Assembly (NCBI RefSeq): GCF_910592395.1
Contig: NC_088310.1
Location: 1,681,501 to 1,745,500 of the forward strand
Direction of reading: 5' to 3'
Source: Lineus longissimus
Taxonomy: Eukaryota > Nemertea > Pilidiophora > Heteronemertea > Lineidae
DNA: 64,000 nucleotides
Shown here piece by piece: positions 13,005-24,567 of this stretch (positions are counted from its first letter, which is position 1; every line of letters starts with the position of its first letter). A model generated the notes under the pieces. The model did not search any database and had not been told where the DNA came from. It was given only the letters and a program-made list of their open reading frames with translations. A program made the position numbers and the translations under genes.

Positions 13005-16000
13005 GCTGCCAACCTCGAGGAGGAGTTACATAAACAGGCCGGTGAGGGTAAGAAAGATACGCCCGAAACCAGCGAGCCATCCCCCGGGCACAAACCCCGC
13101 GGTGCTCTCGGCCAGCTTATGCAGGCTGCGGCCGAGGAGGAAGAGAGCCAAGAAGAAAAAGCTGCAACGACGAAAACGGAGGAAGATGCAAAGCTGCAGA
13201 ATGTGATATACAGTATTTATAATAACCCCGAAGTCTTAAAGGCCTTACTAAGAGGTAGGTAACATGATTGTCTCTTGTTGGTGCGAACAGTAGGCTATCA
13301 TCGATTTATCTGATGATCCCACATTCTGCATATGACAGTCTGTCAAAAGACTGAAATAAACTACGTTGTCCTTGATGGAGGCAAAAATTGGTGCAGCATT
13401 ATTAAACACCCATCGAACACACCACGTACAGCATGCATCAAAGGATTTCATTATGCGACAAAATCCTTTTACAGCGGCAACATTTCCACAAGCTGTCAAA
13501 ATAAATCTATAGAATTATTGCAATATCGTCATCGCAGTTACAATTGAGTGGTGAGGAATTTTAATTTGAGGAATTCATACGAGTTTGAATCCCGAGAGAG
13601 TCATTCTCATCATGAGCTGTCGTAACGGTATGAAAGATTGAGTTGTCAAAGGATATTTGGTTAGGTTTCCAATATTGGCTCATGCTGCCACGAAATAACG
13701 CAAACTTGTGGGGAAAGGTCTTTTGTAATGTTCGCTATTCTTCTTCAGCGCTCACTCTGCTTTGGAGGAGTTTCCAAGGAGTATTACTCTTTTTATAGCA
13801 GAATATTACTCCTTCATGGTAAAGCGTCAAAGCCACTTTCTTCGGCCAATGTTTGCTCCGGCGAGGTATGCTCCATGTGACAACATTGTCTTGCCGACAC
13901 TTAAGATATAATGTGCATGTATAGAAGTGTAGATATCAAACCCGTGCTGAAGTCAATTCTACCGAATAACGCTTTACCAAATCACTGGAGATACCTAGCA
14001 TACAAGCTTACCTAAAGCTTGTATTAGCTGCAGAACATTGGGTGGAATTTGGAGCCCCAGCTAATCGACATTTGAAATTTATGAGATTTAAAGTTCGTAC
14101 TCTTGTCTCGTTACAGCTGGTGAAACTAAAGAATCCAACGAGGTAAGAGCGATGATAGAACAACACAAGATAAATACCATGAGCTGGTATTGAAAAGGAC
14201 ATTACCTTTATCTTGGCAACACGTCTACCTAATTTACTAATACGTTTACACTATTTTGAGATCTTGTTTGTTATAAATAAATAATATCATTATTCTGAGA
14301 GAAATCAAAAAGAAGTTCGACTTGTCTTGCTTGGATCTAACCTGCTTTTCATCTTTACTGCAAAGAATACGACTTCCGCACTTGTAAGAAAAGATATATT
14401 CAGTGATGGAGCTATCATATAACACGCCGAGTAGATGTGTCACAGAAGGGGAGATCAAAAGGCAGCCGTAGTGACAATTGCTTTTCTATCCCAAGGCAGA
14501 CTACGAGCAGTGCTTACTCAACAGGCGTCGTCAACGCCACCTTTCCGATTTCAGTTCCCTTTATTTACGCTTTTCTGATTGCTGACAAGCCAGTGGCAAT
14601 GAGTTACGTTTGTGCTTGACTGGTGTTGTTATTATTATATGAGATCAGCAGTTTCCGAGCCGGGTACGAAATGTGGTTCATGAATTATACTGTTCCTCCC
14701 CAAAGATCCCCAGCACAGCAATCCTACGCTCTGACGAAATCGATCTCCACGTGCTATCGCTAATACCATCAGAGGATGGTAATTCAATGCCCGAGATACG
14801 GTCACCAGTGTTTACCGGGTATTTGGTCTCAAACATGGTGAAGTAAAGTGATTAAGTAAGGGTCGCGGTATTTTGCTTGGTATTGGATGCCCTCCGCCTG
14901 CCTCACGTCCTGAAACAATAATGGCGGATGGCCCGTACTCATCTTAGTTGCTTTTAAGATGATTATATCGCATTTTTACCATTTGCATCACAGGAGGTTG
15001 CACCACCAATGCGTGAGTATGGCTATTAAGGTATCTTTAATTCAATACTGTCACAGTCAGAAACTGGTCGTTGCAGAAAGGTAAAATATCAACCGTTTGC
15101 AGTTCTACTGATGAATGTGTCATGATATTTCAATGAAATCTATTAACCAATTACCTTAGCTAAATACGTTGTGTACATATATGTATTAGCCATCATTAGC
15201 GCTGCCTTACCCCCGAGCAGTAACCATCTACATTGTGACTAATGTTCACGCTCATAATGAGCAAGGAACAGCTGTTTTTACACTTAATAATAGGGAGTCT
15301 CGTGCCAAAGATAACTTATATGGTCAATATATGGCCATCTCATGTTCTCTTATTGGATCATTGCCATTATTGTTTCCTCCGGCCTCCTGATGACCGAGAA
15401 GAGCCAAATGCGTCATTCAAAATCGCAAATCTACCACAATTCGATGTTTTTTGAAGAGTGTCCTCTCAACTCCTACCATCTTGCCAGTGTATCTTCTAAG
15501 TGTGCATGCGCTCAATGTTCTTGTGTTATCGCAGGTGCTTTTCGTGCCAGGAAACCACTATCTGACGGTACACATCAGAACATTCTTCTTTTTTAGTCAT
15601 TTCTTACATTTTATCACAATATTTCCATACATTCCTTTACCATCGTAGTATTTGGTGTGATTGAGGTCGGTGAAACCAATCGGTCCCACGAGGCAAAACA
15701 GATTTCTTGGAGCACTTGTCTGTAATCAGTACTTCTAAACCGTAACAGTCCCATTGGTATTAATATGATAATAAGAAAGTGAAATTGAAATTGAAATTGA
15801 ATTGTGCCGTAATAACCTTATGTCATCGAAATTAATCTAACGCCTGTACAAGCCCCGCGCCGCTGTGGTGGAAACAGCATTATTGATCCAAGATTGCAGG
15901 TATCCATTATCCTGTAACCTCCTTTATACAGAAAATGGTATAAAACGTGATGATGAGGAAGAAGAGCTTAGGAGTAATATCATTAAAAAAGATGGCGATG

Positions 16001-17039
16001 ATCTCTACCAGCCTGCCAGCGACCCGAACATGGACATGCTACTAGATCGATACGAGGACTTACCCGATGACAGCGTAAGATCTGTTTTCGTTGACCAATC
16101 TGACTTGCCTAATTTTACACCTCCCTGACAGTAGCCCTCTCTTCCGCTTAACCTGATGATATCGCGTGGTAGCGAACTTCCCATTGGTCCTTGCTTTTAA
16201 TACGGGAAGGCCCAATCCGATGGTTTAGGCGAAGCTTGTGGCATTAAGCAGCTGTGGAAGAATCGCAGTCACCTAGCATTTGTCTGTAGATTCTGTATAT
16301 CTATTTTCAGGCTTTATATGAGGATGACCGGCAATACAATAATGGTAGGTACTTTTTCTTTTAAGTCGGCAAATACTGCCCGGTGTCAAAGTATCTTGTC
16401 ACGTTTGACCATTGATCCGCAGCGCGAACGTCTGGCTTTTGTTTAATTCAGAGTTTTTACAATACGTTGAGGCGTTTCGGTACTTTAAATGGACCAAAAA
16501 GATCAAGAAGAATGATTCCGCAATAGATTTGTCTGCTTGTCCGTCATCATAACGGTGTATCTTTTTCGTATAGTGGCGGACCCCGACTACCCAGACGATA
16601 GACTGATGGCTGAGGAGGTGCATGCCTTGGAGGGGATGGAGCCGAACATGAACGGCATCGAGGTGGAGGACGAGGTATATACAGTATATACATTCAAAAT
16701 GGTCGACGTTTTCCCCGAGGGCGATGTTGACACGAAATTGATACACATGTTACAATAGTAAAATGTCATGGAGATGCCGACGAAATTGCCCCTGTATGGA
16801 TTATGGCTTTGATTCTCGGCCCCAACCCCGACCAGACATGATTATAGGTCCCCTGGCGCGCTCAGCGGGCCTGCAAGGTGGCGTTTGACGGGCTGGAAGT
16901 TATCCTCAACTCTTAGCAGGTTTTGTGTCTTAAATTTATTTTCTTGTATTTATTTAAGAACGAGAAAGACGAAGATGACAGCGAGGATCACGATGACAAC
17001 GAGGAGGAAAGCACAACAAAATCCGCGTCCAAACAATAG
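13005..17039 (+). CDS. Acidic, granin-like protein of unknown function (5'-incomplete)
   Basis: Five exons join in frame: 13005..13254, 15932..16074, 16311..16344, 16574..16674, 16959..17039 (stop TAG). Each has a good acceptor (for example TTTCAG, TATTTTCAG) and donor (GTAGGT, GTAAGA), and the phases agree throughout. The 202 visible residues are about 30% Asp/Glu, with runs such as EEEE and DEDDSEDHDD near the C terminus. One short amphipathic segment (NVIYSIYNNPEVLKALLR, about residues 66-83) is followed by a KR pair in ENGIKRDDEEEE and a KK pair in SNIIKKDG. There are no Cys residues and no membrane segment in the visible part. Acidic composition with dibasic sites recalls granins and prohormone precursors, but I see no homology I can name. 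The first exon, which would show whether there is a signal peptide, lies upstream and was not found. Confidence 0.6.
15778..15803. repeat. Short GAAATT microsatellite
   Basis: A GAAATT hexamer is repeated about four times in an intron of the acidic gene, with slight degeneration at the right end. It is an ordinary simple repeat and has no apparent function. Confidence 0.7.
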
Positions 17040-18199
17040 AGAGTCTCTGAAGGACACTATAGATACTAGGCATTATGCAATTTCTCCTTTTCGTTCAGCT
17101 TCTTATACTTGATACAGTTACTTTTAACTTCGAAACCGGTATGTATTCGCTGTGTGTTAGCTAAACTGTGCCTGCACAACAACATCGTTGAACTTCCTTA
17201 TACCACGTGACTGGTCCGTCTGCAGGCTGGCCTTGACCCAGTCTCCGTGAAAGAGGTCTGACATCGCTCTTTGTTATTGGAGATTGAGATGGTGGCTCCC
17301 AAATAGCAAGGAGCACCCCTGTGGCAGACCAGGATGACATTGATACAAATAAGTAGTTGGAAGATGTCCGCACTTTCAAAGCAGTTATGAACAGTTGCTT
17401 GTCGACTTGGCAAAACTTGGAACAAAAGCATAGATGTTTATCTGTATCAAAGCCGTGTATATTCCATCGTATTGTGGTCGATCGTCAAAAAATGTTGTAG
17501 TTTGATATAAAAAGACTTCCCGTTTTATAAACCTGGGAAGGCCATTTTCTTTGTGACTGATAACGCATAATCCCCCTCATATCCAGTGATGGATGACATG
17601 TATCGACTTGCCATCTCATTTTGCAATTTCGAAAAACACTAACATTGAGCAGAGGTCAAGTTGTAGTGAGATTGAGAGATATTCAAAATGTATAACGGCC
17701 TGTATTTACGTCATACGTTTACGTTAACGTACTGAAATCATAACCTTTCAATCGATTGTCTGATAAAGGAAAAAAACTGCAGTGAATTGATGCTAAACAA
17801 AATATTATTGTACAATTCTTATGTTTTACCACTAAAATTTTGGGCACCGTGGGTTACATCCGCTTACAGTTTATTTGTCCGGAAATCTAGTTTCCTATTG
17901 GGTAGGTCGTCCTGAATAAGGAGATATTCGAAAGCGGAGATTGGTTTGACTTCCGGTCGCCTTCTCCAATCAGAAGTGCTGAATTCTTCACCGTCGCAAT
18001 CCAATGCATGCGTCAATCACAAGGCGCTTTCTAAATATTGGTACATTTGCTTCGGAAAGTGCGAATAGCAATCAATGGCAACCCTTGGCGCTCCAAGTCG
18101 ACTTTAAATTGTACATAAATTTCCTGTTTTTAATATGATGGTTCCTCCTTTAAACACTGATTTTTATTTCGAAGCATATTATAGAACAATTATTAGTAC
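17040..18199. other. Spacer between convergent genes
   Basis: This holds the 3' UTR of the acidic gene and the space before the oppositely oriented 718-residue ORF. I see no coding exon, repeat or clear AATAAA for the plus-strand gene. The AT content is high from about 17,700 onward. Confidence 0.5.
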
Positions 18200-18205
18200 T
18201 TTATT
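18200..18205 (-). terminator. Polyadenylation signal (AATAAA, minus strand)
   Basis: TTTATT on the plus strand reads AATAAA on the minus strand, about 285 bp past the stop codon of the 718-residue ORF. It is the likeliest cleavage signal for that gene. Confidence 0.5.
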
Positions 18206-18488
18206 TCTGTCTGTTAATAAATCGTTCTTTCGTACAATGTCTTCTTTGTTGTTTATCACAACAGCAACTCACGGTATTTACCACTTTTGTTCGTGATGAC
18301 ACTATGTGGCGCTGTTGTCGGGGACGTGAATGAAAGTGACAAGTTCTATGCATCGAGACGTGCTTCATGAGGTGCAGGCAATTTAACCAAACCATGCCAA
18401 CAGACAATGCCAACAGCAAAAATATGGATAGTCACTTTTAAAACTGGATAAGTCCACAAAGATTTATCAAAACTCATTTTTTAGAGTT

Positions 18489-20645
18489 TCAACATTTCCA
18501 CATTCGCGGAGTCTCGTAGGAAAGTGACACACCGGCCCTTGGTGAGGAATACGCGCAAGGCTGTACTAAACGATTGATGTCCATGAATGACCTTCGCTTC
18601 CGTTGACACCTTTCGTCAGCCTTATTAGTAACACGTGGCTTGAGAATACTTGATGACGACGACGAAGGAGAAGACTCTCCTCTTTCTCTTCGAGAGTTGG
18701 CGAGATTCTGGGAGAAGGATTTTCGATGACCTGTAAAGGTTGTCTTTGGTAGCTTCTCGCCAGGAGCATCGTTTTGAGGCTCAGCTCCAGTGGTGTTCCC
18801 CTGTCGACTAAGGTCAGAATTCAGGTCGTCAGGGTCCACTATCTTGTCCTTCGCGACCTGCCCGCTCCCGCCCACTTCCTCAATGCTTGGGAACATTTCA
18901 AAGCGCATCTGTGTCCTTGATGTTGGACAACCATTCGACCACGACGGTAGACGAATTTGGGACGTAGTTTCGAATTCCAACTCCCTTGTGTCTTTCCCAA
19001 TCCACTTTTCCGTGCTCCGCTCCGCCGTATCCTTAATACCTGTCCACCTTCCCTTGGACCCCAGCCGAGTGTCATTCCCGCAGGTCCGCCCAGATCCGTC
19101 ACTTCCGTTGATCACTTCCTCAAACATGTCTAAACGATTCCTTGATTCAAGGTTTTCATTCAATCCTCCAAACTTTCTTGTGTCAAAACCTGACAACATT
19201 TCAAACAATCCTATTCTTTTCTCTTGTCTTCCGTCCAATCCAGGCCTTGCGTTCTCTCCGATCTCACTTTCCTGGACTCCAAACATTGGGTCAATTCTTC
19301 TCCGATTTTGATTCGATTCCCGCCAGGATAGCCCTGACTTAGAAACACTTTGTTCGCCATCACTAGCATTAGCATTCTCAATAAACGATTGAAAGTTTGC
19401 CCCGGTCAGGTTCCGACCTTCCTTTTTCATTCTCGGTGTCAAACTATTTGAGAGCTGACAGAATTCCGTGCTTTGTCGGGATTCGTCTGCCTTCCCGGTC
19501 GCCTCCTTCTCTGGTCCAAGCTCTTGTGGCGGGTGCGGCTCTCTCAGATTGGCAACAGGTCTGTGAATATCTCTCTTTTCTTCATGAACTGACGGAAGTC
19601 GAAATGAATCAGCCACAACAGATTTCGAACTATACTTGTTGTTGCACGGCGGAATACCATCTGTTTCACGCCTTGCTGGCGCGCGAAATCCTTGGTACAT
19701 TTCACTTGGCGCTGTGGTGCTGCAGAGGGTCGTTCGCATTGGCTTTACATCATGGTTCGTTTGTCTTGGCTGTGGTACATGTCCACCCAGCGATTCCTTG
19801 CCTCCACAGTCAGAGCTGTCGGGGAGGGACAGCCTGCGTAAGTTAACGTGTGCCATAGATTTGCGTCTGAACGCCTTGAGACGAGTGCTTGCGTTATCAA
19901 CATCTTCCTGTCCTTTCCTCAAAAGCATCAGAAATGGATCAAAACTGTTCACGCTAGAATCTCCGGTTTGTATTCCCTTTTTCAGATTGTACATTTTGAT
20001 CGCCAGGTCTTTCTTTTCCAAGAGAACCGCCAACTTGTCCTTATCGAATTCGGTAGAGTTTTCCCGCAGTAGCCATGGGTGAGGTACACTGGCAGTGCTG
20101 TAGTAGTCTGCCGCACATTGGTCCGGGAGATGGAGAATCTCGCGGAGAGCTCGGAAGACGATGCTGCGGCCGTGAATACGTTGTGATGTGGAAGTTGTAA
20201 ACAACAGCGGAAGGTAATCTTCGCCATCGCAAACAGGTCCGTCGTCTGCAAGGGTGATGACGATCTCTGGTACTGATATCTTGAACTGGAGATCTTCCCA
20301 GATGGTGGTCTCTTTCCTGCTCCTCTCCTTGCGAGGTGAAGAGTTTTCCAGTCGGCGACGTTCATTTGACCTTGAATCACGTCTGTCTTTCAATTTGACG
20401 TCGGACACAACTGGGGTCTGCATGCCCCTTGCAAATTTCTTCATTCGCTGGAGAAACTGCTGACGCTCATGATCAAGTTTCAGTTCCATTGATCTCCTCC
20501 CGACATCAATATGCTTGACAGTTTGAGAGAGCTTTTTCTCCAAAGGTTTATTCGATATGGCGACTTTAGCATCGATGTCGGAAGGACAAACCGCACGGAA
20601 GTCAACCCGCCGCTGAAGACGCTGAACACGCGGCAGGCCCACCAT
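18489..20645 (-). CDS. Uncharacterised 718-residue protein, single exon
   Basis: One uninterrupted frame encodes 718 residues. The ATG at 20,645 sits in a good context (ACAATGG). I do not recognise the family. Residues about 30-75 look helical and charged (KLSQTVKHIDVGRRSMELKL...), possibly a short coiled coil. About 85-110 is a polybasic Arg/Ser/Lys tract suited to a nuclear localisation signal. About 115-200 is the most structured-looking part (IWEDLQFKISVPEIVITL, then SIVFRALREILHLP). The remaining two thirds is polar, Arg/Gly/Asn/Ser-rich and probably disordered, with a poly-Ser run near residue 660 and a final KC. No signal peptide or membrane segment is visible. An intronless frame this long among intron-rich neighbours suggests a retrocopy, a fast-evolving lineage gene, or one large exon of a longer gene. 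Splice sites further upstream cannot be excluded. Confidence 0.75.
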   Translation of the reverse strand: MVGLPRVQRLQRRVDFRAVCPSDIDAKVAISNKPLEKKLSQTVKHIDVGRRSMELKLDHERQQFLQRMKKFARGMQTPVVSDVKLKDRRDSRSNERRRLENSSPRKERSRKETTIWEDLQFKISVPEIVITLADDGPVCDGEDYLPLLFTTSTSQRIHGRSIVFRALREILHLPDQCAADYYSTASVPHPWLLRENSTEFDKDKLAVLLEKKDLAIKMYNLKKGIQTGDSSVNSFDPFLMLLRKGQEDVDNASTRLKAFRRKSMAHVNLRRLSLPDSSDCGGKESLGGHVPQPRQTNHDVKPMRTTLCSTTAPSEMYQGFRAPARRETDGIPPCNNKYSSKSVVADSFRLPSVHEEKRDIHRPVANLREPHPPQELGPEKEATGKADESRQSTEFCQLSNSLTPRMKKEGRNLTGANFQSFIENANASDGEQSVSKSGLSWRESNQNRRRIDPMFGVQESEIGENARPGLDGRQEKRIGLFEMLSGFDTRKFGGLNENLESRNRLDMFEEVINGSDGSGRTCGNDTRLGSKGRWTGIKDTAERSTEKWIGKDTRELEFETTSQIRLPSWSNGCPTSRTQMRFEMFPSIEEVGGSGQVAKDKIVDPDDLNSDLSRQGNTTGAEPQNDAPGEKLPKTTFTGHRKSFSQNLANSRRERGESSPSSSSSSILKPRVTNKADERCQRKRRSFMDINRLVQPCAYSSPRAGVSLSYETPRMWKC

Positions 20646-20651
20646 TGTCAA

Positions 20652-21345
20652 AGATCGTGTCTTATCACAAATATCTCTGATTTCCCTTCGGCAACTCAGG
20701 TATTCCTTAAACAGATGCGAATTGTACGGATATCCAAAACTGAACTTGAAAGGTGATTGCGTCCGTAACTAATGTTGTCAGGCATGACAAATCATTGTTC
20801 TACCCTCCTTGCCAACACGACGGGCCGTGAAAACACTATACCGATAATAACGTGTTTGCTTCTTACAAAATGTTTTAACTTCAGTTAATCTGGATGTTAA
20901 TCCATTCACATGTATTTATATAGATTTTGTTAAAATTCATGTCAGATTTAGCTGAAACAATAGCAAACTGATCTATTAGTATTCGAGGCCAATGAATGAT
21001 AATTACGATAGGCCTAATTATGCAGTCCGCCAGGAACGACTTTGTTCGGCGTTCTATTAAATACCGTTCCACGCAAGTGCACGTCATCAAAAAGGCGCAC
21101 AGGCGGCAGGGGGATTAACCAATATTAATTACTAGGCCTAACTAATGCCACGAACGCAACACTAACTCTTTTGCATAAGTATTCGCACGCAACACTAACT
21201 CTTTTGCATAAGTATTCGCATGTATAACAGTACAACTGACGATAACAGCAAGATTAGATCATTAAACAATGCCATTGCTTCCATCGAGTAAGGTCCTCCT
21301 TTACGCCATTTGAAGACAAGCAAGCCACCTGGAGCCATCTATACT
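20652..21345. other. Putative promoter region of the 718-residue ORF
   Basis: No coding exon is visible. The stretch contains a perfect 33 bp tandem duplication (21,155-21,220) and two TAGGCCTA octamers. It separates the 5' end of the 718-residue ORF from the 3' end of the MFS transporter; both lie on the minus strand. Confidence 0.5.
21155..21220. repeat. 33 bp perfect tandem duplication
   Basis: Two adjacent 33 bp units, each beginning CGCAACACTAACTCTTTTGC, are identical over their full length. Each carries TTTTGCATAA, close to the POU octamer reverse complement. The pair lies about 500 bp upstream of the 718-residue ORF. Confidence 0.85.
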
Positions 21346-24300
21346 TCATCCTGTTCTTTCTTTAATAAATAGAGGGCGCAGAGTGGTGGCAAGTGGTTGC
21401 CCCTTTGTTTTGAACACTGCAATGAAGCCAATGTGACCGACAACGAAGGCAAGAAGCATGGCGACACTGCCACCAAATATAACGTAGACAAAAGTGAACG
21501 GTTTGTCGTCAATGAGGTGTCCGATCAGGTTAGCAAACGCGATGTCTCCTACCGCCCAGGAGAGATAGGATGTATAGATGATGAAAACTTCATCCCCTAT
21601 CACGGCTTTGACCCAGATGACAAGACAGGCGGACTTCGCCGACAGCCCAACTCCGATCAGAGCGCAACCGACACAAAACAGCACAAAACTCTGGTCGCTG
21701 ATCATCAACACCGAGGCACCGGCGATATTGAACACTACCATGATGAAAAACAGGACAGACGATCCGGAATTCCTTTGAATATATTTGCCGAATGCTGCCC
21801 AGGCGACGTGGGAACCTGTAAATATTGTCACAGCAATGACCCCACTGACTTTCGTTAGCTCCAAATGACGAGAGAGGAAGGTCTTGAGGTAACTCTCCGC
21901 CAGGCCAAGTTTCTGGCCATCGCCAATTAGCTGTACGCATCCGCCAACGAGGATGAAGAAGCAGACGACTCCAGTTGAATGGCGCGTCTTGGCCTCTTCT
22001 TCGACACTATCATCATCCACAGCCGAGGGCACCTGGAAGATATCTCGACAGAAACAACAAGCGCTGAAGAAAATAAAGGTCCCGCTTGCCGCAACTACGC
22101 CGCCAACAATAGCCAACAATGTAAACATTTTCCACTGGATTTCAGAGATGATGGTTTCAGACATTGTTGTGTTCGACAGAGCCAAGGTTTCAAACCAGTT
22201 ACCCTTTGCCGTCTTGTTGACAGTGACATTTGTGCTGACTTCCGTCCAGTTGCGGTAGTAGTCCGTGGTGAATGGATAGGACAGTGCAGGGCTGATGACG
22301 TAACCGATGTACCCACACGCCGTGATGAAATACAGAGAGGAGGACTTCTTCTGTTTCCACAGGGCTGCCATGCAGATTGTTCCAACTGAAACCAAAAAGG
22401 ATGAGCGTGAAAAAATTGAAAGGTTTCTGGCGACAATCTGATCATAGTGGTTCGATAGGCCTACCCGACCCCAACACATCGTTTGTGACCTCAGGCAAGC
22501 CAGTTGTACTTCGGTTGTCACTTCCTTGGAATGAGACGCAAGGGTGAGATTCACTCTACCTGGTGTTCATCCAAAAAGAGAGGAGTTTCATTGTGTTAGG
22601 CTCGTCAACCCAACCTACGATGAGTGCACGCAGGAGTGATGCAATATTAAGTTTACCTGAATAAATCGAGACATATGATATCCCGATTGGAATGAAGACA
22701 CCGACCAGGCTGATTAGGCCTCTACAGAAAGGCAAGGCAACGAGTGACCCCGCAAAGAGCCACGACATGCCCAGGATGTGGATGTGAAGACATGACTGAC
22801 TGAAGCCGGTGATGGCGATGCCGAGGAGTAGACCGATAGCTTTGGCGGTGAAGGCCCAGGCTGTGTCTGAAGAGGTTGTGTCCGTCAGTAGCTGGAGGTC
22901 TAGCAGGATCATGCCGATTGCTACTGTTGAGGCTCCCTGGAGAAAGAATGAATAACGTTAGTTTTTTATATTGGCTGTCGGTTCACGGGCGTTGTGTGAC
23001 CATTCAGTCCTCCCACATTTGATAGTCATGGATTTCTGATGCCACATCTTATGTAGAAATTGGGCCTAAAGGGACCTTTCGTCCAATACCTGGGCAAGAC
23101 TTGTGTGGAAATTGGGCCTAAAGGGACTTCACGACCAATACCTGGGCAAGTCATGATGCCACGTCTTGAGTGGAAATTGGGCCTAAAGGGACTTCACGAC
23201 CAATACCTGGGCAAGTCATGATGCCACGTCTTGTGTGGAAATTGGGCCTAAAGGGACTTCACGACCAATACCTGGGCAAGTAATGATGCCACGTCTTGTG
23301 TGGAAATTGGGCCTAAAGGGACTTCACGACCAATACCTGGGCAAGTCATGATGCCACGTCTTGTGTGGAAATTGGGCCTAAAGGGACTTCACGACCAATA
23401 CCTGGGTAAGTCATGATGCCACGTCTTGTGTGGAAATTGGGCCTAAAGGGACTTCACGACCAATACCTGGGTAAGTCATGATGCCATGGCTTGTGTGGAA
23501 ATTGGGCCTAAAGGGACTTCACGACCAATACCTGGGTAAGTCATGATGCCACGTCTTGTGTGGAAATTGGGCCTAAAGGGACTTCACGACCAATACTTGG
23601 GCAAGTGATGATGCCACGTCTTGTGTGGAAATTGGGCCTAAAGGGACTTCACGACCAATTCCTGGGCAAGTCATGATGCCATGCCACATCCAGCCATATG
23701 ATTACGCCACTCTCGCAAATAAATATGAATCGATACAGGGGAGGGGTAAGTTCTAAAATTGTAATACTTACCATTCCAAAGTTCGCTAGACCAAACAATC
23801 CTGTCAGAAACCATTTGGACGCCCTACCGGTCTCCTCCTCATTCTTTTCGCTGCTTGCATTGACAGATTCCATCAGCTGCTTCTCCTGGAGTTTATGTGA
23901 TGACGTCATGGTGTCGTATCGATGGGATTTGGACTTTTTACCGTGTCTCTTGCCTAAAACATATACATTGTATAACATTAAAATCCACTGGTAATGCTAA
24001 CACGCAAATAGACAGGTTCCGCATGCCGCCGTACTTGAATCACTCGTCTTACGGATTTCAAGATCACTCAAGGATTTCGACTAAACCTGATCCCCACACC
24101 ATGACGGATACCTTCCACCGAGCAAAGAGAGTAGGTCTTGTACATAGTCGAAGTTTCTAGGTTTACATAACCTGGTTGGTGACCCAGAACAAACAGATCT
24201 CAACTGGCAGTGCATAACAAAAAATTCTGCAAATATAAGAGTTGAGCTCGTCAACCTGACATGCGGACACACCAGCGGTGAACGTCGACCCTAAAGTCTC

Positions 24301-24567
24301 CTCCTGGATATTACGGACAACGGCGGTAGATCGGCATGGCAAACTTGATGGTTGAAACGACAAAGCCAGCATGGGGTGGTTGTGACCTTTAGAAAAGGGA
24401 CAATTGCCACATCCTCAAAACTTCTATCAGAACATTCAGAACAGCAAAATGTATCCCCAAAAAGTACAGTAAGAATTTTATAAAACCCAAACTACGTGTA
24501 TATAGATTGACCGAACGTCAATGAGAGAGTACATACCCTTTTTCGATACCGTGCCAGATGAGCTCAT
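21346..24567 (-). CDS. MFSD4B: MFS transporter of the NAGLT1/MFSD4 family (putative sugar transporter)
   Basis: Four exons in transcript order: 24567..24537, 23953..23772, 22936..22657, 22385..21346. Lengths sum to 1,533 bases (510 residues) and all phases agree. The first exon encodes only MSSSGTVSKK. A cytoplasmic basic N terminus is followed by about 12 hydrophobic segments. MILLDLQLLTDT and LVALPFCR match the conserved ILLDL and PFCR patterns of sodium-dependent glucose transporter 1 and MFSD4 proteins, as does the GYIGYVISPALSYPF region. A loop at about residues 210-245 carries four N-glycosylation sequons (NWT, NVT, NKT, NTT), the usual large luminal loop of the family. The substrate is inferred from the family (glucose or another sugar, plasma membrane). 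MFSD4A and MFSD4B cannot be separated by eye. Confidence 0.87.
23038..23680. repeat. 65 bp tandem repeat array (about 10 copies)
   Basis: Ten near-identical units lie head to tail in the second intron of the MFS transporter. Each contains GGAAATTGGGCCTAAAGGGA and CCAATACCTGGGCAAGTC. The period is 65 bp, except that copies 1 and 2 are shorter or more diverged. Interior copies differ by only one to three bases, so the array was recently amplified or homogenised. There are no unique spacers. Confidence 0.95.

Noticed and set aside
16399-16746. Minus-strand 115-residue protein
   Set aside because: It overlaps a well-supported exon of the acidic gene on the other strand and has no features of its own.
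18790-20082. Long plus-strand open frames opposite the 718-residue ORF
   Set aside because: They are antisense shadows of a long real frame. Composition is Ser/Leu/Pro-rich and there is no start context or family similarity.
23038-23680. CRISPR array
   Set aside because: The repeats are directly adjacent, 65 bp long, with no unique spacers, and lie in an intron of a eukaryotic gene.
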